Of a DNA stretch of 64,000 nt, positions 49,501 to 60,800 are shown in pieces. Each line of letters starts with the position of its first letter. The stretch's first letter is position 1. Made by a program: the position numbers and the translations under genes. Source of the stretch: Liolophura sinensis (Eukaryota; Mollusca; Polyplacophora; Chitonida; Chitonidae); the NCBI RefSeq assembly GCF_032854445.1, contig NC_088295.1, forward strand, positions 29,444,470-29,508,469, in the 5' to 3' direction. The notes under the pieces are model-generated. The model saw nothing but the letters and a program-made list of their open reading frames with translations. It was not told the DNA's origin and searched no databases.

Positions 49501-52500
49501 ATATAGCGTATATCACATGGAAAATATTCATGCCGTGAATGCATCCTTAGTCAGAAAGAAAAGTGTATATAGGCAATATAAAGAATACAAGAGTAAATGC
49601 ATCTACATGTAACACGAAAACTGATACATTTATTTCATCGGTTTTTACCCTGTACTCAAGATTACTTCACTTATACCACGGCGAGGGCCAACATTATTGT
49701 GAGAGGAAACCGAGCAGAAAACTCTGGACCACCCGTAGATTAATTTGCTGGCAGACCTTCCCAGTATGACCAGAGAGGACGGCAGCAATAGCTGGTGTTG
49801 AACTCACAGCGACTGCATTGGTGAGAGGGTCCAGGGTCAAACTGATATAGTGTGTGTGCGTTTTCAGTTATTTCAAAGGCTACAAATGCATCTTTATTGA
49901 GATATAGTTAAAAAAATAAAAAAGAACACACCAAAAAAAAAACAACAAAACAAAAAAAAAAACAAAAAAAAAACAACCCCCCCCAACAAACAAACCCTAC
50001 AGAATGTACCATTCCTAATTTGAGGCAAAAATTAATATGGCAATAAAAAAAAAAAAAAAAAAAAAAAAAAACAACAAAAGAAACAAAAAACAACAACAAA
50101 ACCTGCAGAATGTACCATTATTAATACAAAAATATACATATTGTAAATGAAAAAAACCCCAAAAAATACCATAAAGCTGCATTCATAGTTATCTTAGTTA
50201 GTTAGCTTCCTGTTATACATATATTTCGTTTTAAATATTCATTAAACGATTAAGTAAAGATTTTGTTAAGCGATCTTTTTATTATTGCTTTTATATACCT
50301 TATCCGATACCAAAATTGGGCTACAACACAAATTGCCTGATCTCTAACTAGTATTTAGTGCATGAATATATATTCTATTTGGTGTCAGTAGAAACCAATG
50401 TCGTTATGTATACAAAGAGATAAATCTTCACGTGAGGTGTAGTGGGCGCAGTTCAGCCCATCACTATCTTGGGGTACTAATTTTCAGAACGCCACAACGC
50501 CCTCTAGCAAGGTACAGAAGAGCAAGGTGAGTGGGATATTAAAAATGTCAATCTAGCCGCAAATGTGGCAGCGGAATGCTCGCGCCAATTACTAGGACAT
50601 TGCTGCTTATTACAGCCAGACTTGAAAAATAAGAGAGGAATTTAAATAATTACAGATGTGGCAGAAACGGGAGTTCCACGAGCCAGATGTGTCGGACGAG
50701 AGCGACAACTTGGACTATTGAAAACCTTAACCCGTTTACTGAAACGAGGAGAGACTCGGTGCACAGCAATTAAAAGCATCTCAGACAAATGTGTGATGTC
50801 TTAATTTTTTTAATATAACGTTTGAGCTATTTTTAAGCGTATTTGATGAGAGGAACACACTTGGAGAAGATTATTTTGTACTGAATTCACCCTAGTAAGA
50901 TATACTCTAAAGATGGAGCTCGAAGGTCATTTTTCGGTGTACCTATGCCATCGTTCAGTCAACCAGATGTAAGAAGTGATTTATTAAGAGATATTTGAGA
51001 CAGAAGCATTCGATTAATCTTCGTGTTTTTCATATAGTAATACTTCTTATAATACCGAGGAAAATCCCTGTACATATGGAGCTTGAAATGTTTGGTTTAT
51101 AGTTAATAACAGATAGGAAATGCATTTATCGGCACGATGAAACGCCATGTCAGCTTCCCATCGTTAAGCTGAACTCGGTTTTCGTCAAGAACATGTTTTC
51201 CTGGGGCTGTTTTTTTACTCCGTGTTACGTGTTCATAGCGTTGCTGGTGCCCATAAGGGTCGCGGTAGTAACTAAACGACAATGTGACAACTTCGTGCTT
51301 CGAACACAACAGCAGGGTTACTCAGTAGGAATGCCTCTTAGCCCTAAAATATAGGCCAGCGATTAGCATTAATTACAGAAATGTCCGCCAATATGCATGG
51401 TCTTTCAGATTTATGTTGACTTTCAAAATAAAGAAATATGAAATAAAAATTCACCATGTCGTTACAACTGTTTGCATGTAGTCTTGTCATCTGTGATTCA
51501 TGTCACGCTTTCTGGTTAAAATATTTTCTCAATTCACATATTTTTTACCAGCACTAGAAATACAACGAAGTAAGTATCTGTACATCGTCTAAGTACACAA
51601 ATGTTTACTTGATGGACATGGTAAGATATAATTGCATTCAGGACATGGATAGTACTTGCGAGAAGAACAACAAGAAAAATGACATGTGACAATTGGAATC
51701 GTACTAGGCGTACATAAATTGTGCACAAGAGAGCAACACCGTATGTAGAGAACGTTTAAGAGAGACCAGGTGCTTTTAAGTTCAGTAGGGGTCACAAAGG
51801 CCACTTTCCTATATCACCCAAACAGGTTCATCAATTCATCGCTGATGGATTATGTTAATTGCTGTCAGCCGATGTACATTACAGGCCGAATGCTGACAGG
51901 TGTCAACAAGCAGTTAACCCAGACAAACTACTTGGCGCAAATGAACCTAAGCTGCAATACAAAAAAACTCTAATGGATTTCGTTAACCTGTTTTCACAGG
52001 TTTAAAATATTTGGACCAATTTTTCCAAGTACTAACACTCAAAATGTTTACTGACTGACTGACACTGCCCGTAAATTTCAAGTAGCAACTGCGGTTGACT
52101 CTATGCATTGCACTTTTGACAGGGCATGCTAATTACCTTGTACGCATACGTTTTAGATTTGAAAAACGTTTTACACTTTCTGCGTAGTAATTAAGATTGT
52201 CTTCATTGCTTTCCAGTACTTGAAATTTAAAAGAAGAAAGAAAGCATTTTCAAAATTCTCCAAAGGAGGAGATATAAATATTCGTACAATAAAACGAACT
52301 TTTAAGCTCTGAATTTTCCTGTGGCGAACGTTTGTAAGGGGAATATATCTCGGTTTTAGAAATGCACCGGGATTGCAGGGCAGGGGTTGGGGATTGGGTC
52401 GAGTGCTGGCATTTTGTGACCTCAGGCCTTTCATTTCAAAGGTCACGATGACATAGTTATATCTCTGATTCAAGTACTCGTGACTGGTCACCGACACAGA

Positions 52501-53249
52501 TGACTCTCCTGGCGATGGCATCTCTGTACATACGCTAGAACTACGCAGAACCTCCATTCTTTGCCCTGTACAGACCATATAGTATAACTGGAAAATCACG
52601 TCGGGCAGGCAATGGAATAAACAGATGAGGAACTTTGTGCTTGGAGGGCATGGGAGAATGACTTGAGTTTTACCAATCATTTATTATCAGTGACCGTATC
52701 TTGTCGTCAGCGACTTGTCCTTAAGCGCTGACAGTTGGTCCCTTTGCGTTATAGCCCTACAACTCCAAGGGATATCGCGCGGACTCTGCAGTGATGTATG
52801 GTGCCTTTGACATCGCTGATAGGCCCAGCATTTTAACCCGTCTACAGTTACAACCCCTTGGTTTGGTATTCATCGTAAGGGAATATTCAATTGCGGAGCT
52901 TCTCAAGACAATGTAATATAGCAGATATAGTGTAATATGAGACGGGACTGAGTGTAAGTGCCTAAACGACAAAACACTTGTAAAACTCATTACCAGTCCA
53001 CTTGGATTGACCGTTTAAAATGAGCATAAAGAAAAAGTACTACACCAAAGTGAATAGTTGACTGTCAAAAAACTTCACATCTTAAGAGATGTATAATTAC
53101 GTGGTAATTAAGCGTTTAGGTCATGACATATTATATTACAACAATTTAAAATAGCGCATTAGTGTCGGCTTCGTTCCGCACTTTTTCTCACGGATTGACT
53201 CAAAACCAGTCAGCTTAATTACTTTCGACTCGCAAACTCTGCTAAGAGA

Positions 53250-53301
<52 letters not shown>

Positions 53302-56300
53302 CTGTAGCCTACATATCTATTTGAATGTGGATTCAGAAGAATTAAAATAACGACTTTCACTGTCAGCTAGGGTTAGAGCTGTGAACCAAGACGACAAAAC
53401 AGGTTATTGGCTAGACTAAACAATAAATAAATTTAAACTCGATTTATCTAAAACGATTTGAGCAGAATTTGACCTCAAAAGTTTATCAGCTGTATTGATT
53501 GATGTTTGTAAAACACAAAGGAACATTTTACTTCGCTTTCTCATATTTAATAAAGTTTTAATGCTTAAATTTAATGAAGTGTATGTGCTAAATAAAGTTC
53601 TGTACAGGTGTAAATAAAATGACCCGGGCGATTTATGATGAAGATGAGCATTGAGTTCATCGCAAACATCTACTATGATCATAATTTTTATATGTATTTG
53701 TTTGATTGGTGTTTAACACCGTGCTCAAAGATATTTCACTTATTTTTCGGGACCGACCTTAGCAAGGTAACATTTCCAATGCACTTAGAGGTTCATATCA
53801 GCTGAAATGTGTAGCTGAATCTAAAAGAAGCCAAAGAATCCCCAACAGAGCCCTATCCATTAATTATCATGGCAGGCGTTCAAAAAAACATAAGGAACAA
53901 GAAATGTTTATGGACGAACGTTTTTAACCAAGGGTTACACAATGACAGACAACATAGTTAACAGGAGCTATCATTGCTACTTTTTATGATGTGTTTAGCT
54001 CAAAAGAAGATTAAGTGATATGTAAAAATAGTGTCTTTATGACCTTCGGAATGTGCCAACATATCTGTCTTAGCTTCAATACAACCAGCAGAAACGTATA
54101 TCTGTATAGTTTACTGCATTTTAAATATACTTTAATTCACAGCAGCCAAAAAGTGTGTCCTTTTTCAGTAAAAAAATTTAATACTTTCTAATACAATAAT
54201 TTTGAAAAATGCCTGGATGAAAAGCCTCTCCAAATGAGTGGGCCCTGAAAAGTCTGATGCAAAGCCCCAGCCAAACCAGTTATATCTGTGTTAATTGCGA
54301 CGTTATGGTCTCTATTATTACCACAAAAATGGTATGATATGAATTCAGAATTACCATCAAATCGTCGCGTACAGCCTTCACAGTTTAATGTGAAAGTTAA
54401 GCTGGGAACATGGCCTAACGATCCAGAGCTAGAACGCATAATAAGTACGAGTTATTTATTTATTTGGTGTTTAACGCCGTACTCGAATATTTCAACTATA
54501 CGACGGCGGCCAGCATTATGGTGGGAGGAAACCGGGCAGAGCCCGGAGGAACCCACCACCATCCGCAGGTTGCCGACAGAGTTCGTAGTAGGCCGCATCA
54601 TATGTACGAGTTCATGATAGGCCACGTCATATATACGACCACGAGATGGAACAAACCATAAACACCAGTTTGTGATAGGCCACGTCATAAAGTGCGGGTT
54701 TCAAATGGGCCACATTATAAATGGGAGGTCGAGAAAATACATACTAAGGTGCAGTATAGAGAGTAAAAACCAGAGCAGCGCCTGAAAGGCACACCATAAA
54801 TGTGATGTACATATTCGTTAGAGGCCACATCATTAGTCATTGTGGCCTGTTTTGATAGGCCACTGTCATCAGTCGTAATGTGTGTGCAGTTTACATTATA
54901 TGGCCACTTGATGACAATGGACACACTTCGTGAACGAACCCCTTCCGTCGTCACCCAGGCGATGTACAGGCTCCTATGCAATATCTCTGTGTGAATAATT
55001 TAAGTGTGTTTGTTTTGGGGAGACTTGATACAGTACACTAAGATGTCAGTCAGCATTATGGACGGACAGTAACAGCGGGATTGCTCTGGTACCAGACGCA
55101 AACAGGCCACCCGAGGCCATGGTTTGCAAGCCCGCTGTTTTCCCCTCAAATGTAAACAACAGTCTACTTGTAAGCCTCAGGTTTAACGAATACTGATGGA
55201 GCTGATCTCCCGTAAAACTGGTTTTACGACAATAAAAAGCGTAACAAGGACATACTGAAACCATGAAAATTATTTTCAAAGCATTATAAGTGATATTACG
55301 CCAAAAGGGCAAAAATATTTGTATAGAAGAGGACATTATCTGAATCAATATTTCACAGGGCTGAATTTCAACTTTATTATACGGTACAGTTTTCTGACAG
55401 TAAAAATCACTCATTTATTTTTCCTCATGATTAATAAATATTGACGATCGAGTATGAATATTGTTTACGCGACTCTTGTGTAAAAGATGCAAAACCGGAA
55501 GATGATAAGGCTAAATAAATTTAACGCCGTTAAAATGTGGAAAGTATTTTGATGGCCTGTGTAGCCTGTGCTATGTTACCGTCGGCACCCATAGTTCTTG
55601 CCAAACCGCTCAATTTCTTAGAGATTAGTTGATGTATTTGATGCTACGACAGAGAGAGGACAGTTAAACCGCATTTGCTTTCAATTATTATATTATCTTT
55701 CAGCTCAATTTGTGAACCGTCGTCAGTAAAGACGTGAATGCTAGATGATCAGCGCTCGCAAATTAGTCACATCCATATCAATGCTTTTCACTGGCTGTAT
55801 GACAAGCTTTGCTAAAAGACAATTGGTTGTCGCGGCCTGATATGAATGTTAGTACGCTCCAATAGGAGAGCTCGCTTTATCGACCCGTTCAACCTTATAT
55901 TTCCTCTGTGTTTTGTGTTTATGACAAAATGAATATTAACAATGCTTAATTACACAGAGTTTGTATCTTCTGTTTGCTTTAGTGCTGATATTGGCAATAA
56001 AAACGGGGAAAGCCTAGGGACAAGGGTGGGGAACCCACAGGAGTTCTGAAGACAGATCTTATCCTGAGCACGCCAGTGTCAGTACCTAGTATGACATATC
56101 CCGGAACACATGTTCACCAGTCGGACAAACACACTGGTCCGGTCTATTCATTAAGCATTTCCTAACTATCGTTTCGCTCGGTCACACAGCAGTATCATAA
56201 CATTGCATGATGAAGGGGAAGTAATCGATCCCACCATCTCAGGTCGCCGGTTAATCGCTCCCAGTTAACGTCGATTAGCACGCATTTGGTCGAGCCTTAA

Positions 56301-59300
56301 TATGCTGGCTTTCGTTTAAACAATGAATATGTGGTCTTTGTGTGTAAACTGTAGAATACGACGCCACATTCCCCGCATCATTCACAGAATGTCTTGTTCG
56401 GAGCCGGCAAAAAGCCGAGACGAACCATTCTTGCGTGAAGCCGGGATTTCCTCGGACAGGATATTTTGTGGGCTGAGTGTTTTGGATGGGATATACTCCG
56501 AACCTGGGCAGCACTGAGGCGGTATATACACGATGCCGCTAACGTATTAAGATAACAGATTTATATATCTTTCGTCTCTTTCTCGGCTGTCATCACCTAC
56601 ACTCTAACCAAGCCAGGGAGTACTAGGGTCCCGCACTGGGGCTAGCACCTTAAGTGTTTCACCGCTAGTACACCAAAGAGTCGAGCCAGGCAAAGTCGGC
56701 GTGCATGACGGAGGAACAGAATTAACCCACGGGATAAATTTTAATCAGGCGTGATCGAAAACGGCTGTGGAGTTCACAGAAGGGTTGTATTACAAACATC
56801 TCCCAGAGAGCAAAAGGGTGTGGAAGTATGCGGACATTAGAGCTGGAAACAAGACGCAAAAATGAAAACCTATATGCCAATGACTAAGACTTCAGGCAAT
56901 TACAATATACACTCATATAAAATATTTCGTATAAGAAGGTCACTGATATGATGACTCTAATAGTAAAGAAAATAGAGAAAACAATATGCGATTCCAAAAA
57001 GTCATTAAATTCGTTGTATTCATGCAATCACATATGGTGATAAAATACACCGCCAATTTTAACCAAAAGTTTATATCTTCTGACGAAAAATTCTATTATT
57101 GAAATACAAGTAACTGAATAATGTTTTAAACACCTAAACTAATATTTCTTGTTTGGTGCTTTATGAAGTCTCGTGTACCTCTTGTAATAAAGAGCTGTGA
57201 AAACGTCCACGCTTTTTACAAAAAGCACAGCTGTTTTTATACACGGGAATGATCGTCACAAAAAATTGGAAGATCTGCTTCTTGGAGAAAATTTCTACTC
57301 GCAATCACTGCAAAAATGAATAATTCAAAGACCCTATAACATTTAGGCTCGAAAGCACACTTGTAACAAAACTACGGTACTGTTACCCCAGCATTTCATT
57401 ACTTAAAGGCAGTCAAAAATAAAGATCTAAAAGGAAACATATAAGTCAACCTCTATGTAGTTACTAAAATCGATTCTGTTACATTCCCCAGAGTAAGTAC
57501 TATTGCCACAGGCGAGCTAAGTAGAAGATCGTTGAAAGATGAGCTGTTTAAAGTTAACATGATTGTTCAGATCTTAGCGCGTTTTTCTGAAGCGTAAACA
57601 GGAACTACGCAATGTTTCAGCTTGACTGATTTCGGTGAGAAAGATTTCAGCTTTAAGTGATTTGAACTTCACCGCTGTGAGATCACCACGGCTCGTGTTG
57701 CCAGTCCCTACCCGTGACACTGACATCCCCAGGGACAAGAAGCTGGGCTATTTCCTCGCGGCTATTTAGGGAGGGGTATTTGTATAACTGTAGGTCGTAT
57801 CAAATGATGACAGTGAAAACAAATTGAAATATTTCTGGTTAGCCGACACTTTGCTCGACTCTCCATCAAGAAAAATTACACATGGCTTTTTCCAGGTTTC
57901 AATGGACTACATCCGTGCAAAGACATGCATGACTGATACAGATGATAATTCCGACCCTAGAGCTAAATTAAAATTTAATACTCTAAAGCTCCCGTCGCCC
58001 CGTAAATATGCTAAATGAACTTTAAATGCTTACACTTTAATATTCTGGTTTGGGTAATTCATTTTTAAGGAAATACAGCTATTAAAATATAAATATTATA
58101 TATCTGTCTTTTATATAAAAGCACTCGAACAAAACTTACGATATTCAGATGTTATTTTTACAAGTGTCAAAACAAAAACACCATGTAAAAATGTAGGTAT
58201 ATACGACTAAGGTCAGTTGCTTTGTGCTCTCAAATAGACAGAAAATAAACCCATTTTGTGTAGTACTTTTTCTTATTTTTATTACCAGTGATGAAGAGCA
58301 CAACTGTGTTTTCGGTGACATTTTACGTATATAGTTCACCGTCTGTTATGTAGGCACTGTATGTTTTATGTACAGACTGTTTATATACCTGGTGTGGTAT
58401 TGAGTCTCTATTGGCCTTATATAAGTACACAAAACAAAATGATGTTTATCATTGTTAAATATACAAGTGTATGAATAGCTATACAAATGTGTAATTCTTT
58501 GCATATTGTAAGTGGTTACCCAATGCATGTTTACAATTTATTGCATTATATATTTTTATGTATTATATAATATGTTTTGCATTACAATAAAAACAAATTA
58601 TACGCTTAAAACCTTCGTAGCAGAAATTGCATACATTTATTTATTTAAACAGATTTTTATTTATGGGAAAATTGTTCTTTACTTACCATATAATCGGAAC
58701 CACTGCTATTAGAACCTGTGTCATGATTTTCTTCGCCTCTTCCAAGCCGATTTCCGTGAAGAAGATCTTCCAAACTTTCAATATAGTCGATTGCATTTCG
58801 GAGAATTTCTACTTTAGGGAGGCGTTGATTTGGATTAGGACAAGTTCTTCGTTTGAGAGTTTCGAACGCTTCGTTAACTTTCCTCAGACGTCGTCTTTCG
58901 CGCATTGTAGCTGCCTTTCGCCTGTCAATTGTCACAGTCTTTTTCTTACATGCTTTACATGCCCACAAGAGACACCTCCGTGAGGGTCCGTGATACCCCG
59001 GAGCAAACACGTGAGGTGTGTGGTCACCAGGGTCCCCGTCCTCTTCGTTGTCTTCGTCTTTAAAGTCATCTTCGTAGTCTAAGTTGTCCGGGCTTAGAAC
59101 GTCTTCTTTCGGTGATCTGACACTTTGGCAAGATGGCGATTCGTCGGAGGAGGACTGGGTCTTGTCCCTATAGTCTGTCTGACGGTGTTTATCAGGTGGA
59201 GATGAGCAGCACCCCTGCCTCTCTGTCTTCTCTTCGTCAGGAGGGGAACAGCTGCCCTGTCGCAATGACGCCACCTTTCCCTTCATGTACAAACCCGTGG

Positions 59301-59598
59301 AAATGTTTCTCTGCCGATAATCGGGGTTCTGATAACTATAAAACGACTGCTGGTTTGACACTGGTTGATGATAACCGTACATTTGCTGTACATGTCTGCC
59401 GTAATGCCTGTACGCCGGGTTCGCAGACCCGTTTCCGGGTATCCCGCTGTAGAAATCTGTATTTCTTGGGGAAGGATAAGAATGAGAGATATCCATAATT
59501 TGTCTGGGGTTTGTTGAGTCTACACCAGCCTGGTTACTCGGATAGTACAGTCCTGTGTTATGATCGTACCTGCAGCTTCTATAGTCCGTCATCATCAT
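46446..59598 (-). CDS. MYOD: MyoD-family myogenic regulatory factor, three coding exons
   Basis: Spliced coding sequence on the minus strand: 58687-59598, 48809-48884, 46446-46570, giving 370 codons. It is a nuclear bHLH transcription factor that binds E-boxes (CANNTG) with E-proteins and drives skeletal-type muscle differentiation. Visible: a long N-terminal region rich in Tyr, Ser, Pro and Gln; an acidic run (about 174-193); the Cys-rich block HVFAP...[10 protein letters not shown] (196-218), whose Trp is the known Pbx-contact site in vertebrates; and a bHLH at about 226-280 with the myogenic Ala-Thr pair in [13 protein letters not shown] and the junction Lys in LRKVNEAF. The C-terminus carries the helix-III motif [17 protein letters not shown]. 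The three-exon structure, with a tiny middle exon, matches vertebrate MRF genes. Only one family member is visible, so assigning it to MYOD rather than MYF5 has no meaning here. Confidence 0.96.
46571..48808 (-). other. MyoD intron 2 (2.2 kb)
   Basis: GT...AG intron. Its only notable content is a plus-strand exon-like segment at 47308-47462. Weak SINE-tail-like sequence lies near 46.9 kb. Confidence 0.85.
47308..47462 (+). CDS. Candidate plus-strand exon inside MyoD intron 2
   Basis: An open segment of 51 codons plus two bases between CTCGACAG and GTGAGT. It reads [20 protein letters not shown] and continues through [10 protein letters not shown] to RRLGI. C is strongly favoured at third positions (22 of 52 codons), unlike the surroundings. 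Product unrecognised. Short frames are also open on the opposite strand here, which lowers confidence. Confidence 0.3.
48809..48884 (-). CDS. MYOD: MyoD coding exon 2
   Basis: A 76-base exon between a poly-T tract ending in TTACAG and a GTAAGA donor. It encodes [20 protein letters not shown], then LNQST, and leaves one base of a Gly codon. A small second exon just after the bHLH is typical of MRF genes. Confidence 0.9.
49638..49830 (-). mobile_element. SINE-A, minus orientation, in MyoD intron 1
   Basis: CCTGTACTCAAGATTACTTC, ACTTATACCACGGCG, CTGGCAGACCTTCCCAGTAT, GTGTTGAACTCACAGCGACT. Diverged. Confidence 0.6.
49905..50170. repeat. A-rich low-complexity tract
   Basis: Long A runs interrupted by single C or CC, including a run of about 28 A near 50046. 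A near-duplicate phrase, CAGAATGTACCATT, appears at about 49999 and 50104, so part of the tract is duplicated. Confidence 0.8.
50488..50526 (+). CDS. Candidate plus-strand exon inside MyoD intron 1
   Basis: A 39-base segment between TTTTCAG and GTGAGT that translates in phase 0 as [13 protein letters not shown]. Codon third positions are mostly G or C, against an AT-rich background. It joins in frame to the segment at 50656. Product unrecognised. It could be a chance pairing of splice-like sites. Confidence 0.35.
50656..50721 (+). CDS. Candidate plus-strand terminal exon inside MyoD intron 1
   Basis: After AATTACAG the frame reads [20 protein letters not shown], then Tyr and TGA (50719-50721). 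Nearly all third positions are G or C. With the preceding segment it would form a charged, acidic C-terminal tail such as a membrane protein's cytoplasmic end might have, but I recognise no family. Confidence 0.35.
   Translation: MWQKREFHEPDVSDESDNLDY
53254..53299. repeat. (TA)n microsatellite
   Basis: About 23 TA units in MyoD intron 1. Confidence 0.95.
53693..53745 (-). mobile_element. SINE-A tail fragment
   Basis: ATTTGTTTGATTGGTGTTTA, ACACCGTGCTCAAAGATATT, TCACTTA. Confidence 0.55.
54451..54580 (-). mobile_element. SINE-A 3' half
   Basis: TTATTTATTTATTTGGTGTT, TACGACGGCGGCCAGCATTA, GTGGGAGGAAACCGGGCAGA, CCATCCGCAGGTTGCC. Confidence 0.75.
58687..59598 (-). CDS. MYOD: MyoD coding exon 1 (Cys-rich block and bHLH)
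   Basis: 304 codons, phase 0, ending GSDYM before a GTAAGT donor at 58686. Three consecutive ATGs open the frame (59598, 59595, 59592); the first is taken. The frame stays open nine more codons into the intron, which is read-through rather than coding. Confidence 0.95.
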
Positions 59599-60800
59599 CT
59601 TGGCTTGAAAAACTGAGAAGATCTTTCACCGGACCAAGTTTTCACGATCAAAGAGTGTCTTCACACACTCGCTCCGCTTTTACTCGTTAAACGTACCAGG
59701 TTCGAACATGTGGCGAACCTCTGCGCTGCGAACTCTTTAAGAATCCTGTTAAGTATTCGCATGTCACCTACTCTTAATTTTGATGAGTTGTAAATGGATA
59801 GCGAAATTAAGTCACTGGATGTAAACGTTTCGAATTAATTAGCCAAGGCTACTGGGTAGTGTACATTGGTGAGCCTGTAACTTGTGACTATAAGCCGAGT
59901 CTGCCAATAGACTCCGCCCACTTCACTGGTCGTCTGCCACTTCCAATAAAACAGTCCCGATGTTTACGCGAAGCAAGGAAGAGATACGCCCGAGAAATGA
60001 CTTCGAAGCCAAGAGGATAGTTTCTCCTAGCGAATTAAGACTGCCATCTCAGAGGAAAATGTCCAGCTACCAGCGGGGGACTCTCATCACAATGTTATAA
60101 CTTCTCTGATGAACATCCTCTTGTGACTAGAGGAAACTTCTCTACAGCTCGATCAAAGATGAGATAGACCCCAGGGTCAAGAGATGAGGTCGACCCACTG
60201 CTACATGCGGCATCGTGTTTGTTTAAATGTACCGGAGACTTAGTCTGTGTAATTGAAACCAGCGAGACTCAACCGTCTATCCCTATTATGCGGTTTAGTT
60301 TGAATTAAAGCATCGCGTAAAGAAGCCAGACCTATTATTGCCTCTCTCCGCCTTTTCTTCTTTTTCTTCCCTATATACCATTATATTTTTTGATGAGCGC
60401 CTTTACAGAAGAGGAGGGGAATTGGCAAGCACTTATAAGCATAAGGACAGAGAGAGTAAACGCATTTCACGAGTACTTGAGTGAGTTCCCACGGACTGCT
60501 TTCACGGCCACTTGAAGGAAGTTATAAAACGCTTTCATGAGGTAGAGTTTGACAATCGCCATATTCATCTAAAGATGATGGAGTGTGGTAGCTCTACTAG
60601 AGTACTTAAAAGCCACGAAGGTCGAGTTCTGTGCAATAATTAATGGCAGAATTGTATTAGAACCGTAATCCCCTTCAAGGAACTGATCTTTCCTCTTTTG
60701 CCTTTGAAGTTTGTCTTTATAGCAAAAATTTACGCTTGATTTTTTTTTTCGACCGTGCCCTTAAGTTACCGCCGGTGATACATGTGTGGGGTGTCCGCGC
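59599..60800 (-). promoter_or_regulatory. MyoD upstream region
   Basis: DNA 5' of the MyoD start. I see CATGTG E-boxes at 59707-59712 and 60781-60786, but no convincing TATA box, MEF2 site or CArG box. The 5' UTR and transcription start cannot be placed from sequence alone. Confidence 0.3.

Larger units (their letters stand above)
48885..58686 (-). other. MyoD intron 1 (9.8 kb)
   Basis: GT...AG intron. It holds an SINE-A copy (49638-49830), an A-rich tract (49905-50170), two coding-like plus-strand segments (50488-50526, 50656-50721), a (TA)n run (53254-53298) and SINE-A pieces near 53.7 and 54.5 kb. The rest is AT-rich DNA in which I see nothing. A minus-strand open frame of 169 codons at 52171-52680 resembles no family I know. 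Confidence 0.85.

Noticed and set aside
55046..55414. 122-codon minus-strand frame in MyoD intron 1
   Set aside because: No motif or bias; consistent with chance.
58657..58686. Nine-codon extension of MyoD exon 1 to a stop
   Set aside because: It begins exactly at a GTAAGT donor, and splicing to exons 2 and 3 yields the family C-terminus.
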